This document shows, one piece after another, positions 9,303 through 18,019 of a stretch of DNA of 39,978 nucleotides (its first letter is position 1; each line of letters begins with the position of its first letter). The translations under genes were made by a program, and so were the position numbers. The DNA comes from Ancylomarina sp. 16SWW S1-10-2 (GTDB lineage: Bacteria; Bacteroidota; Bacteroidia; Bacteroidales; Marinifilaceae): NCBI RefSeq assembly GCF_009669305.1, contig NZ_SADB01000029.1:1-39978 (forward strand), in the 5' to 3' direction. A model generated the notes under the pieces. It was not told where the DNA came from. It saw only the letters and a program-made list of their open reading frames with translations, and searched no databases.

Positions 9303-10315
9303 TACTGAACAGATTTTAATGTTAATTTTAATAGATCCTCAATTGAATCTTCTTGACCAACATATGTGCCTTCTCTATAAAATTTAAAATGAACGCTTCC
9401 ATTTTTACAGACTTCAAGCCAGGTTGAGTCTTCTTCTTTTTTACTAATTGTTTTAACTCCATTTCTAGCAAAAGCTCTTCTAAGCAGAACATATTCGAAT
9501 CCATGACCTTTCACAGCCATTTCTGAATGTTGCGAATGCTTCACTGTAAACAGACCTGTTTTGTTGTCAAATTCAATTCCCTTGTGTTTAAACATGGATT
9601 GAAAAGCATTTTGAAGGAGTAAATCTTCTGGACTTCCTGTAAGCAAAGGTCCGCCTTGCTGCAATAACCATAGTCTATCGGACAATTGTAAGGCTAAATC
9701 TAAATCATGAGTAGACATAAGGATAGATTTGCCAGATGAGTTGGCAATATTACGCAGCAACTGCATAATTTCAACCCGTGCCGATAAATCGAGAAAAGCG
9801 GTTGGCTCATCTAAAATAATAAGAGGAGTATCTTGAGCAAGGGCTTTGGCAATAAAAGCTTTTTGTCGCTCTCCATCACTTAAAGAGGAGAGAGGACTGT
9901 CCTTTTTATGGGCAATTCCGCATTCGGAAATAGCGTTTTGAACAATAATTTTGTCCGCTACATTCAATCTGCCGAGCATTCCTGTATACGGACTACGTCC
10001 ATAGCCCACTAATTCTTCAACAGTGGCATTGGGAACCACAACTCTATCGGTTAACACCACAGCAATCAGTTTTGAAAGCTCACGTGTGCCTAAGTTTTTA
10101 ACCTCTAACTGGTTTAGAAGAACGCTGCCCGATAAAATAGGTTGAAAGCCACAAATGCTTCGAATCAATGTACTTTTTCCTGTTCCGTTAGAGCCCAATA
10201 AACAGATGAGTTCTCCCGAAGGAATATTTGCTGATAGTTTGTCTGCTACTAGTTTGCTGCCATAACCTATGGCTAAATCTTTAACCTGCAATAAATTTGA
10301 CTTCATGCTTTTCAT
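9302..10315 (-). CDS. btuD: Corrinoid ABC importer ATPase with a C-terminal extension
   Basis: A 337-residue ATP-binding subunit of the FecCD-type importer family. It shows Walker A GSNGTGKS (41-48), a variant signature LSDGERQ (145-151), Walker B LIILDEP (165-171) and the switch histidine in STHDLD (201-206). The ATPase domain ends near residue 255. About 80 further residues follow (GHGFEYVLLRRAFARNG...), which are not part of E. coli BtuD. Its start codon directly follows the btuC stop (TAGATG); a second Met four codons in is an equally possible start. The riboswitch upstream and cobalamin genes around it support corrinoid rather than iron-siderophore transport. Confidence 0.88.
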   Translation of the reverse strand: MKSMKSNLLQVKDLAIGYGSKLVADKLSANIPSGELICLLGSNGTGKSTLIRSICGFQPILSGSVLLNQLEVKNLGTRELSKLIAVVLTDRVVVPNATVEELVGYGRSPYTGMLGRLNVADKIIVQNAISECGIAHKKDSPLSSLSDGERQKAFIAKALAQDTPLIILDEPTAFLDLSARVEIMQLLRNIANSSGKSILMSTHDLDLALQLSDRLWLLQQGGPLLTGSPEDLLLQNAFQSMFKHKGIEFDNKTGLFTVKHSQHSEMAVKGHGFEYVLLRRAFARNGVKTISKKEEDSTWLEVCKNGSVHFKFYREGTYVGQEDSIEDLLKLTLKSVQ

Positions 10316-11356
10316 CTAAAAATTCTCCTTCCTTTTTTTCCAGATTACCGAGATTACTACGGGTGCACCAATAAAAGCCGTAACCGAATTTATGGGCAAC
10401 TCACTCTCCATGCCTGGAAGACGGGCTAGTAGGTTACACAACAAAGCTGTGGCTGCTCCTAGAATACAGGCATTACTGATTAAGTAGAGATGATTACTGG
10501 TTCGAGAAACCAATTTTGCTAAATGTGGGACAGCCATTCCTATAAAAATAATGGGTCCACAAAAAGCCGTAACAATTGCGGTTAGGGTTCCAGCAAACAG
10601 AATAATTAGTATTCTTGCTCGTTTAATTTTTAAACCTAAATTACTAGCATATCTATCGCCAAGTGCCATCAGATTTAGTGATTTACTCAAAAGTAAAGCT
10701 AAAAGTGAGGGAATAACTGTGATGGCCGCAAAAAGATAGGCTCTGCCAATAGACATACGAGAGAAACTGCCTAATCCCCAAATCACATAATTGTGAATAT
10801 CTTCTTCAAGGCTGTAAAATTTAAGAACACTCAGAATAGAATTGGATAGGTAGCCAATCATCACTCCAATAATCAGGACACTGAGCGTGCCACCTATTTT
10901 ATGAGAGACAAATAAGATTAATGCCAATACGGCAAATGCACCACCCAACGAGGCGATAATAATAGCCAAATCGCCCCAAATGCCAATGCGAGCGAAAGAA
11001 AAACCCCATACCTGACCAGCTACCAAAAGAACAAAGCCAACTCCCAGGCTCGAACCCGAGGAAATACCCAATACCGAAGGACCTGCCAAAGGATTTCGAA
11101 AGAGCGTTTGCATCAATAAGCCCGCTACGCCCAAAGCCATACCTGCACCTAAAGCAACAATTGTTTGTGGCAAACGGGTGCGCAGTAGAATGTTCTCCCA
11201 AATTACATTTGAGGAACCATGGCCCATAACAATGCTCAACACTTCATCCATTGGAATTTTAACCGATCCCAAAGCTAGATTTAATGCTGCGAGCAGCACT
11301 AAAACAAACAAGATTAGTGGTATTAATATCGACTTTCTGAGTAAAAAAAATGACAT
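10316..11356 (-). CDS. btuC: Corrinoid ABC importer permease, FecCD/BtuC family
   Basis: A 346-residue very hydrophobic inner-membrane protein of the FecCD family, expected to have about ten transmembrane helices and to act as a dimer. The family motifs are present: ALGAGMALGVAGLLMQ followed by RNPLAGPSVLGISSG near residues 70-105, the ATPase-contact region GPIIFIGMAVPHLAKL near 265, and the final INSVTAFIGAPVVI. Three bases separate it from btuF, and btuD follows with no gap, giving the standard binding protein-permease-ATPase order. Confidence 0.9.
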   Translation of the reverse strand: MSFFLLRKSILIPLILFVLVLLAALNLALGSVKIPMDEVLSIVMGHGSSNVIWENILLRTRLPQTIVALGAGMALGVAGLLMQTLFRNPLAGPSVLGISSGSSLGVGFVLLVAGQVWGFSFARIGIWGDLAIIIASLGGAFAVLALILFVSHKIGGTLSVLIIGVMIGYLSNSILSVLKFYSLEEDIHNYVIWGLGSFSRMSIGRAYLFAAITVIPSLLALLLSKSLNLMALGDRYASNLGLKIKRARILIILFAGTLTAIVTAFCGPIIFIGMAVPHLAKLVSRTSNHLYLISNACILGAATALLCNLLARLPGMESELPINSVTAFIGAPVVISVIWKKRKENF

Positions 11357-11359
11357 AGT

Positions 11360-12475
11360 TTATTGTAATGCTTCGTAAAATACAGGCTGATAATTGGGCA
11401 ATAAATTAGGATGAAAACAATGAATATAATCAGCTAAAATTACATCTGGTTTCATTGCATTTTGTTCGTAATAAGGTTTCTCTCGGATATTACACATGAT
11501 CACATGACCTGTTTTATAAGCTTTAAAGTCGGCATATCGATCGTCCTGCTCAAAGAGAGCTTTGCGTCCAAAGCCAATTGGTTCTGGAACCAAAATCCGC
11601 CAATAATCGCAAGCAGCAGCTTTGGTATACATGGTTTCAAAATCAAGAGGGTAGGCTCCTTGCTTATCATCGTCGATAATGTATTTAGCTCCAGCATCGC
11701 GAAAATAGTTGGCGAAAAAACTTTTCCCTCCAGGTACATACCAAATTCCCGATCTCATTTTTCCAGAGAATACTGTAGGTCTTTTTTTAACAGTTTGGGT
11801 TAAATTTTTAAGCGAATCGTATCGGATAGCGATTTTTTGAAACAAAGAATCAGCTTGCTTTTCTTTTCCTATAAAGGGAGCAATCATTTTTACCCATTCG
11901 GCTCTTCCTAAGGGGCTTTTTTCATCGTAAGCAGCCATTGGAACCAAGGGAATCCCTAAGTTCTTAAGTGCATCGAAGCCGCCTGCTTTGTATGGTGATA
12001 CAAAAATTAGATCTGGATTTATTCCGGCGATTAACTCGGTGTTAAAATGGCCTTCTTTTCCAACTCGCTTTATTTCACCCTTTTCTATTTTCTCGTTTAA
12101 GCCTTTATGAAAGAGGTGTCGGCTGCTATTTGTTGCTACAATGGGGTCTATATCGTTTAATGCAAAGAAATAGGTCAATTGAGTAGACGACAAACAAATG
12201 ATTTTTTTGCAGGGCACTTGTATTTCATTGGCAGCTGTCTTTTTGGCAACCAATTTAAAATCCTGATAAGTAGAGTCGACACTTTTTGAATCGTACACTC
12301 TCAGTACTTTATCATTCTCGGAAGTAAACAACTCAAATCCCTTGGCATATTTCAGATCTTTTTTGATATAGGAAGAGGACACATCGCTACTTTCTTTCTT
12401 CTTGTTCATGTGGCATGAAGACAAAAGAAGACCTAAAAGACAAATCAGACTATATGTATATATCTTTCTGCTCAT
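11360..12475 (-). CDS. btuF: Corrinoid ABC importer substrate-binding lipoprotein
   Basis: A 371-residue periplasmic binding lipoprotein. A signal peptide ends in a lipobox, LLSSC (Cys at about residue 21), so the protein is probably anchored to a membrane. The class III binding-protein fold begins at VPCKKIICLSSTQLTYFFALN and has GINPDLIFVSPY and WYVPGGKSFFANYF. About 60 residues between lipobox and fold form an extra N-terminal segment. It leads the btuFCD set in the operon. The ligand is inferred from context (riboswitch, cbi genes); a related tetrapyrrole such as cobinamide or heme is possible. Confidence 0.85.
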   Translation of the reverse strand: MSRKIYTYSLICLLGLLLSSCHMNKKKESSDVSSSYIKKDLKYAKGFELFTSENDKVLRVYDSKSVDSTYQDFKLVAKKTAANEIQVPCKKIICLSSTQLTYFFALNDIDPIVATNSSRHLFHKGLNEKIEKGEIKRVGKEGHFNTELIAGINPDLIFVSPYKAGGFDALKNLGIPLVPMAAYDEKSPLGRAEWVKMIAPFIGKEKQADSLFQKIAIRYDSLKNLTQTVKKRPTVFSGKMRSGIWYVPGGKSFFANYFRDAGAKYIIDDDKQGAYPLDFETMYTKAAACDYWRILVPEPIGFGRKALFEQDDRYADFKAYKTGHVIMCNIREKPYYEQNAMKPDVILADYIHCFHPNLLPNYQPVFYEALQ

Positions 12476-12487
12476 AAAATAATTGAA

Positions 12488-13192
12488 TTAGAGTTGAGCG
12501 CTTCGCAAAGCAAATTTTTTAAATCCTATTTTTTGTCCCTTAGCATTGTAAGTGTACACACGTTTCGAGTTGGGACGCTTTCCCGAGTAATAATTGGCAA
12601 AGCTAGTAGAAATTTGTGCTTTTTCATTGTAATCATAGTGATACTCTGTCACTAAATTACCTTTTTCATCGCGTTTAAACTTATCGCTTAGTAGACCTTT
12701 TTTATTATATTTGTTTTCGGTGATCCACAAGGTGATTTGTTTTCCCTTTGCATTTTTAACCTCGTATTTATTCTGATTCCCGAATTCATCGTAAGTATAG
12801 TTAACGCTTTTTAATAAGCTTCCGTGGGCATAGTATTCTGAGCGAATCATTTGTCCTCTCTCGTTGTAGGCGTATATTTTATTGCTTTTTTTTCCTTTGA
12901 TGTAGTCCGTTTTTAAGCTATTTGCTTTTTTGTCTTTTTCGTTGAACTGATACTCGTAAACAGCCATTAAACTGTCCATGGCTGTGTATTTTTCAGTTTT
13001 AATTTTGTGCCCTTTTTCGTCGTAAGAGTAGATGACTTTTCTCTCCAATTTTCCTTCGGCATCAAAGCTTATTTTCTCGGTTTTCAAACCAATTTCATTA
13101 TAAGTATATTGCCGTGTTCCAAGCAGTTCGTAATCTGCAGCTTCATTATGCATACATAGCAAAGTAAAGGCTATAATAAGTATATTCATCAC
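12488..13192 (-). CDS. Secreted repeat protein (eight YD-like units of about 26 residues), unknown function
   Basis: A 234-residue protein with a hydrophobic N-terminal segment (about 3-13), probably a signal peptide. The rest is almost entirely repeats. Units beginning YTYNEIGLK, YSYDEKGHK, YQFNEKDKK, YAYNERGQM, YTYDEFGNQ, NKYNKKGLL, YDYNEKAQI and YTYNAKGQK start near residues 29, 55, 81, 107, 132, 160, 187 and 213, a period of about 26. The pattern resembles RHS/YD or MORN-like beta-repeats, but the protein is far too small to be a toxin shell. It sits 2 bases after the CbiK gene and 12 before btuF, so it is co-expressed with corrinoid uptake in the envelope. I do not recognise a defined family. 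Binding or scaffolding in the periplasm is a guess. Confidence 0.85.
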   Translation of the reverse strand: MMNILIIAFTLLCMHNEAADYELLGTRQYTYNEIGLKTEKISFDAEGKLERKVIYSYDEKGHKIKTEKYTAMDSLMAVYEYQFNEKDKKANSLKTDYIKGKKSNKIYAYNERGQMIRSEYYAHGSLLKSVNYTYDEFGNQNKYEVKNAKGKQITLWITENKYNKKGLLSDKFKRDEKGNLVTEYHYDYNEKAQISTSFANYYSGKRPNSKRVYTYNAKGQKIGFKKFALRSAQL

Positions 13193-13194
13193 TT

Positions 13195-14088
13195 CTATTT
13201 AATGTTCATTTCCTGAAAAACTTCTTTCAAATGGTCAATCCAAATTTGAACTATCTCGTTTTGGTCGGCCATGCCCGAAAGCACTGACTCAACTTCATAT
13301 CCTTTAGCTTCCAATTGAGACTGCCAGCTGTCGCTATCTTCTCCAGCCATATCGTTTCTAGCATGATCGCCTGCAATGGTCATAAAAGGCATCAAGTACA
13401 CTTTCTTCCATTTCTTTTGATCTAATTTTTCAATAACATCATCCAATTCTGGATATCCTTCAACAGTAGCCAAAAAAATGTTAGGATTTTTCTGCCACAG
13501 GTAGTATTGCATAGCTGGATAGTAAACATTGGCTGTATGTTGCGTTCCATGTCCCATAAATACAAGAGCGTCCTTAGTCGTCATGTCACTAGGTAAGTTG
13601 CGTAGTAAAACCTCAGTTAAAGCTTGCACATCGGTATGATGGTAAAGCAATGGAGCGCCCAATTTTGCCTCCTCAATTCCTTTGGGTATGCCCGAAAAAG
13701 CAACTACCGTTTTCTTTAGATTTTCGTATTCTTCACCTGGTATAACATGCAAAGATTGTACGGCTACTTTTTTAAAGCCTTCTTCGCCCATTTTCGCTAA
13801 TGCTTCGGCAGGAGAATCAATTTGTTCACCGCGTTTTCTTAATTTCTTTCGAATAAATTTAGAGGTGTAAGCCCAGCGGATTTCCTGCTCGGGAAAGGCA
13901 GCTTTTACGTTCTCTTCTATATTCTTAAATGTTGCTCGTGTTTCCGGATAACTAGAACCAAAGGAAACCAACAATATGCCAGTTTTATCTGCTTTTTTAG
14001 TTTCCGATTTAGCTACAAACGATACACTCAATAAGATGATGAGTAAAGCGAACTTACTTGCGTTTGCTATTTTATTTGTTGTAAACAT
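13195..14088 (-). CDS. cbiK: CbiK-family (anaerobic) sirohydrochlorin cobaltochelatase with signal peptide
   Basis: A 297-residue class II chelatase of the CbiK family. Residues about 10-28 form a clear signal peptide ending AKS, followed at 36 by the mature start TGILLVSFGSSYPETR. Metal-site histidines of the family are visible: His114 in SLHVIPGEEY, His180 and His184 in MGHGTQHTANVYY, plus the GDHARNDMAGED segment (240-251). The family inserts Co(II) into sirohydrochlorin, and some members accept Fe(II). A secreted version is known in Desulfovibrio (CbiK-P), where a heme-related role has been discussed. No in-frame ATG occurs between the signal peptide and residue 100, so a cytoplasmic form from an ATG start is unlikely. 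This sits oddly with cytoplasmic corrin synthesis. Confidence 0.92.
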   Translation of the reverse strand: MFTTNKIANASKFALLIILLSVSFVAKSETKKADKTGILLVSFGSSYPETRATFKNIEENVKAAFPEQEIRWAYTSKFIRKKLRKRGEQIDSPAEALAKMGEEGFKKVAVQSLHVIPGEEYENLKKTVVAFSGIPKGIEEAKLGAPLLYHHTDVQALTEVLLRNLPSDMTTKDALVFMGHGTQHTANVYYPAMQYYLWQKNPNIFLATVEGYPELDDVIEKLDQKKWKKVYLMPFMTIAGDHARNDMAGEDSDSWQSQLEAKGYEVESVLSGMADQNEIVQIWIDHLKEVFQEMNIK

Positions 14089-14111
14089 GCCATGAATAAT
14101 TAATTCGAATG

Positions 14112-15599
14112 TTATTTTATTTTTTTACTCTTTTTCAATTTCCTTTTGATGGATGCTATACCCAAAACGAAACCTGTAATGCTTATTACGCTTCCTCCTA
14201 TTAAAATCACAATCAGAATGAGTTTTCGTAACCATTCGTGTCGTTTAAAAAATGGAAAATCGAGGGAGTGTAAAGATCGGTAAGACCAACGTCTCCATCG
14301 CTGATTGGTATTGTAACTGGTAAGTACTTCACCACTTTTTGTATTAATATACATTCTGGTATGGTCGGCATCTTTTAAATTGATTTGCCAAACAGGCAAA
14401 GGACGTGCTGCCATGCCCGAAATCTGATAATAGGCATCGAACTCCTTCTGCTCTTGCAGGTCGTAGGCTATTTGTGGAAAGCTTTTTTCGCACCATTGGC
14501 GAACTTCCCTCTCGGAATAGTTCTCCTTGCGTTGAATTTTATTCTCATCCACCAGGTATTCTTCTGCTTTTTCAAAATCATTCCGATATACCCAAAAACA
14601 AGGTTTTCCCATTACCTGCTTAAACGCTACTTTGCGTATGTTGGTGGTATCTTCTAGGGCATTCCAAAAATCAGCCATGGAAATTCCCGCAAATTGTTTT
14701 AGATCGGCAGGCTGGTTCCATGTTTTTTTAGCAGATACTTTGGCGTGCACAGGAACCATCCACTTGGGAATATTGGTGAGAGATAGCAATCCACTCAGAA
14801 TAAATGTACAGACAAAAAGACCAAACACAAATCCACTGATGTGATGCCATTTGTACCAGAATTTCTTGTAAGGACTCCAGGAACACCACTGCTTTTTCTC
14901 GCCCTTTTTTCTCTTTTGTAAACGGATAAAACCAACAATCAGGCCCGAAAAGCTTGCTAAAATACCAAGCAAAACAAAAACGAGTACTACTTGCCCCCAA
15001 AAACCTTTCTGCAGATAAAGAGCACGAAGATACACCCAATGTGGCATCGCACCTAAACGTCCTGCCCAGCGACTTGCTCGAGTGGTTTCTTGTATAATGC
15101 TTCCTGATTTTTCGGAGATATAGATTCGTGTGTGTGCCTTATCAGCCATGCTAATTTTGTACATAGGTAACAAAGGGCGATAGTATGACCACGGCATCCA
15201 TTGATCTAGTTCATCTATTTTTTGCACCGATAAGGTTTTCGCACCTACAAAATCTTCGGCAAGTGCAAGTGCTTCTTTCTCTGTACAGCTTTTCCATTGA
15301 TCCAATGAAAAAGCATTGTACACTTTTTGTGTCTTTTTGCCTTTGTAGGCTCTATAAACAGGTATTCCATTTCTTTTTTCTAATTCTACTTTGCTAGTCA
15401 ATTCTAAGGGCATCTGAATAGAATCGAAATCAGAATGGTCTAAAAACGACAAATGCATGAATCTCTCTTCACGCGAAGCATGAGGAAACCCTGCATAGAT
15501 CAGAACAAATCCTGATAAAAACCAAATAACGAACATGAGGCTAAGTAATGTGCCCGATAGATCGTGAATTTGAAGGAGTAATTTCTTAAAATTGCTCAT
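14112..15599 (-). CDS. PepSY-associated transmembrane protein, possible periplasmic metal/corrinoid reductase
   Basis: A 495-residue inner-membrane protein of the PepSY-TM family. Hydrophobic helices lie near residues 14-36, 201-222, 256-273 and 461-483, with two large extracytoplasmic parts between them. Each of these parts contains PepSY-like sequence (for example ALAEDFVGAKTLSVQKID, and the YISEKSGSIIQE-type end). A WYKWHHISGF motif precedes the third helix; histidines there match heme-ligand positions proposed for family members that act as ferric-siderophore reductases. Located 23 bases before cbiK and after the receptor, separated from it by a terminator-like hairpin. A role in reducing Co(III) corrinoid or metal in the periplasm is inference. 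Confidence 0.82.
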   Translation of the reverse strand: MSNFKKLLLQIHDLSGTLLSLMFVIWFLSGFVLIYAGFPHASREERFMHLSFLDHSDFDSIQMPLELTSKVELEKRNGIPVYRAYKGKKTQKVYNAFSLDQWKSCTEKEALALAEDFVGAKTLSVQKIDELDQWMPWSYYRPLLPMYKISMADKAHTRIYISEKSGSIIQETTRASRWAGRLGAMPHWVYLRALYLQKGFWGQVVLVFVLLGILASFSGLIVGFIRLQKRKKGEKKQWCSWSPYKKFWYKWHHISGFVFGLFVCTFILSGLLSLTNIPKWMVPVHAKVSAKKTWNQPADLKQFAGISMADFWNALEDTTNIRKVAFKQVMGKPCFWVYRNDFEKAEEYLVDENKIQRKENYSEREVRQWCEKSFPQIAYDLQEQKEFDAYYQISGMAARPLPVWQINLKDADHTRMYINTKSGEVLTSYNTNQRWRRWSYRSLHSLDFPFFKRHEWLRKLILIVILIGGSVISITGFVLGIASIKRKLKKSKKIK

Positions 15600-15615
15600 G
15601 ATAATATCTTGATAT

Positions 15616-15676
15616 TTAAAAAGAGCAAATCCCCTGACTTGTAGGCTCTAATTTTAAACAGTTTAGGGGATTTGCT
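15616..15676 (-). terminator. Strong hairpin between receptor and downstream operon (terminator or attenuator)
   Basis: On the minus strand, AGCAAATCCCCT (15665-15676) pairs perfectly with AGGGGATTTGCT (15624-15635). A T-rich run follows at 15616-15622. The loop is about 29 bases. It lies between the receptor stop and the PepSY start. Because the downstream genes have no obvious promoter of their own, it may reduce but not abolish read-through and so set receptor expression above enzyme expression. Confidence 0.8.
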
Positions 15677-15694
15677 TTGGCAAATAGGTCTATT

Positions 15695-17911
15695 TTATTT
15701 TGCAAATTTGATATTACATCCTATAAAGAAAGTTCGTCCCGGATTTAATGTTCCATAATGAGATCCGTAAGCACTATCATCTACGTAATCAAAAATATTG
15801 TCGATTCCTGCACTTGCTTCCAATTGAAAAGCGCCCACATTTGCAAAATGATGATTTGTAGTTAGCTTCCATAGGTTGTAACCTTTAGCATCAGGTTCTC
15901 CATCGTAAAATTTATCATCCTGAATTCGTCCAGTAAGTCCTACATGTAAACTATAGTCGTTCCATTTTTTGTCGTAAAGCAAACGAAGGTTTGCATAGTT
16001 TTGTGCCACACCTTCCAAACGAATATCATCTGTTTTGTCGTTTGCATCAACGTAAGAGTAACCACCTCCAACAGTAAATCCGCCGCCAATTCTGTAATTC
16101 ACAAGAAAATCGATTCCCTTCGATTCTGCTTCTTCGATATTGAAATGCTGACGTGTTTTTTTAACGCCATCTGCTGCATCTTCAGCATTTGTATCTACTG
16201 TTTCGTAAGCAATCATATCATCCACATTATTTTGGTAAGCAGAAAGACTAAGTGAAAATTTTGAAACAATATACTCTGCAGAAAAAGAGTAATAATTTGA
16301 TTTTTGAGGATCTAGATCTGGATTACCTAAGTAAAGGGTCGAGGTCGATCCTTTTTGGTAGTGGTAATATAATTCTTTTAGAGTAGGAGCTTTAAATCCT
16401 TTTGCATAGGTCGCTCTCAAATTGAAATCGTTCAACTTATACAAAGCTGATAACTTAGGTGTAAAAGCATCCCCAAACTCTTTGTGCTTTATATATCGAA
16501 CTCCAGCTACGAATGAAAGATCTTCTAAAAGTTTGATTTCATCCTGAGCAAAAACAGAAATAGTATTGGCATCTTCTTTGTCGCCAACTAGTCGTCCATC
16601 TGACTCTAAAATTTCGTTTACGTACTCAGTTCCTACTGTTAATAGATGAGCATCTTTCAATTTAAAAATGTATTTCAGATTGATATCTTCTCTTCTTTGT
16701 TTTGTATTTAGAACTTTTTGACCACTAGTGTAATCCTTGTAATCTTGATTATACTTGTAGTAGTATTTAAATTGATCGGAGTTAAAATCTAAGGTGATTT
16801 TATCTCTTCTGTTGAGTAAAAATTTGGCTCCTGCTGAATAGGATAAATCATCGTAGGAATATCCGTATTTCTTTACTGTAGTAGGGTAGCTTACATCTTT
16901 TTCATACTTCGAGCCCATAGCATAAAGGCTTAATTTTTTACTGATGTCATAATCAAAACGTTGGCTAATGGTGTGGTCGGTATAAGCATTTACAGCCTTG
17001 GCATCGGTTTCCACTAATACATCATCCGAAGCATCATCATTATCATAGTCTTCATCAATCTCGTAATCGCTCAACTGCCATCCGTCTGACTCTTTATGAT
17101 CGTAAGATGTTAAAGAGGAAAAGCGACCTAGGTTTATGCCTATTTTATTGTGTTGTTGCCATGTTGAATATTTACTAATACGGCTACTGTTCTCAGCATA
17201 TACTTTTCTTTTAGATTTTTTTGTGATAATGTTTACCACTCCGGCAATAGCCTCAGAACCATAGAGTGATGAAGCTGCACCTTTAACCACTTCAATTTTT
17301 TCAATGTCATCAGGATTTATTCGGTTGAGATCATTTTGTCCTCCCACATCACCATACATTCTTTTTCCGTCTACAAGTATAAGAATGTAATCGTTACCCA
17401 ATCCATTCAATTGCATAAAAGACCCCATGCTACCAGGATTAAAATCGAAGGAAGGACTAATTCCTGACATTAATTCAGTAAAGTCGGATGCCGATACGGC
17501 TTTCACTAATTTTTTTCCAATCAATTCGGTTTGAACGGGTGCACTTTTTAAGTGGTGAGGCGTACCAGTTCCAGTTATAACGACTTCTCCTAAGTTCCGT
17601 TCCGATTTTTGTAGTTGAAAGTCAATTGTTTGAGAGTCTTCTTTTACTTCTATCATCTGCTTCTTTCTCTTGAAGCCTGAATAAGAAACCATAATTTCGT
17701 AGTTGCCTGCTTTTAAATTCTTAAAGCTATATTCCCCGTTGCCATTAGTTGTGGTGCCAATAGTTGTACCTGGAAAATAAATGTTAGCCCCAATTAAAGG
17801 ATTATTCCCGTCCTTAGAATGAACTGTACCAGATAAAGTTGCTGACTGAGCAAACAAATACTGACCAAATAACATTAGAAAACTGATCAGAAGGTAATTT
17901 TTAAATTGCAT
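15695..17911 (-). CDS. btuB: TonB-dependent outer-membrane receptor, BtuB-like
   Basis: A 738-residue outer-membrane receptor. A signal peptide (1 to about 21, ending LFAQ) is followed by a carboxypeptidase-regulatory-like beta-sandwich (about 24-105) typical of Bacteroidota receptors. The plug (about 115-230) contains ILVDGKRMYG and ends EVVKGAASSLYGSEAIAGVVNI. A 22-strand-type barrel runs to the C-terminus. The barrel contains FKAP...GNPDLDPQKS, a region shared by BtuB and heme receptors, so sequence alone does not separate cobalamin from heme. The cobalamin riboswitch immediately upstream makes corrinoid uptake the best call. It is the first gene of the operon; the leader between riboswitch and ATG is about 108 bases. 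Confidence 0.9.
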   Translation of the reverse strand: MQFKNYLLISFLMLFGQYLFAQSATLSGTVHSKDGNNPLIGANIYFPGTTIGTTTNGNGEYSFKNLKAGNYEIMVSYSGFKRKKQMIEVKEDSQTIDFQLQKSERNLGEVVITGTGTPHHLKSAPVQTELIGKKLVKAVSASDFTELMSGISPSFDFNPGSMGSFMQLNGLGNDYILILVDGKRMYGDVGGQNDLNRINPDDIEKIEVVKGAASSLYGSEAIAGVVNIITKKSKRKVYAENSSRISKYSTWQQHNKIGINLGRFSSLTSYDHKESDGWQLSDYEIDEDYDNDDASDDVLVETDAKAVNAYTDHTISQRFDYDISKKLSLYAMGSKYEKDVSYPTTVKKYGYSYDDLSYSAGAKFLLNRRDKITLDFNSDQFKYYYKYNQDYKDYTSGQKVLNTKQRREDINLKYIFKLKDAHLLTVGTEYVNEILESDGRLVGDKEDANTISVFAQDEIKLLEDLSFVAGVRYIKHKEFGDAFTPKLSALYKLNDFNLRATYAKGFKAPTLKELYYHYQKGSTSTLYLGNPDLDPQKSNYYSFSAEYIVSKFSLSLSAYQNNVDDMIAYETVDTNAEDAADGVKKTRQHFNIEEAESKGIDFLVNYRIGGGFTVGGGYSYVDANDKTDDIRLEGVAQNYANLRLLYDKKWNDYSLHVGLTGRIQDDKFYDGEPDAKGYNLWKLTTNHHFANVGAFQLEASAGIDNIFDYVDDSAYGSHYGTLNPGRTFFIGCNIKFAK

Positions 17912-18019
17912 GACTTTGTAATTTTTTAATTTTTAAAATCACATCTTGCTACCCGAAGTTTACCCTAATAGAATTTGGAATAATAGATACTGAACACGTA
18001 CGCAGGCTCAATACATATA

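Noticed and set aside
15695-17911. Calling the receptor a heme receptor (HmuR-like) from its FKAP and NPDL motifs
   Set aside because: BtuB shares the same region, and the cobalamin riboswitch directly upstream with corrin genes downstream favours corrinoid uptake.
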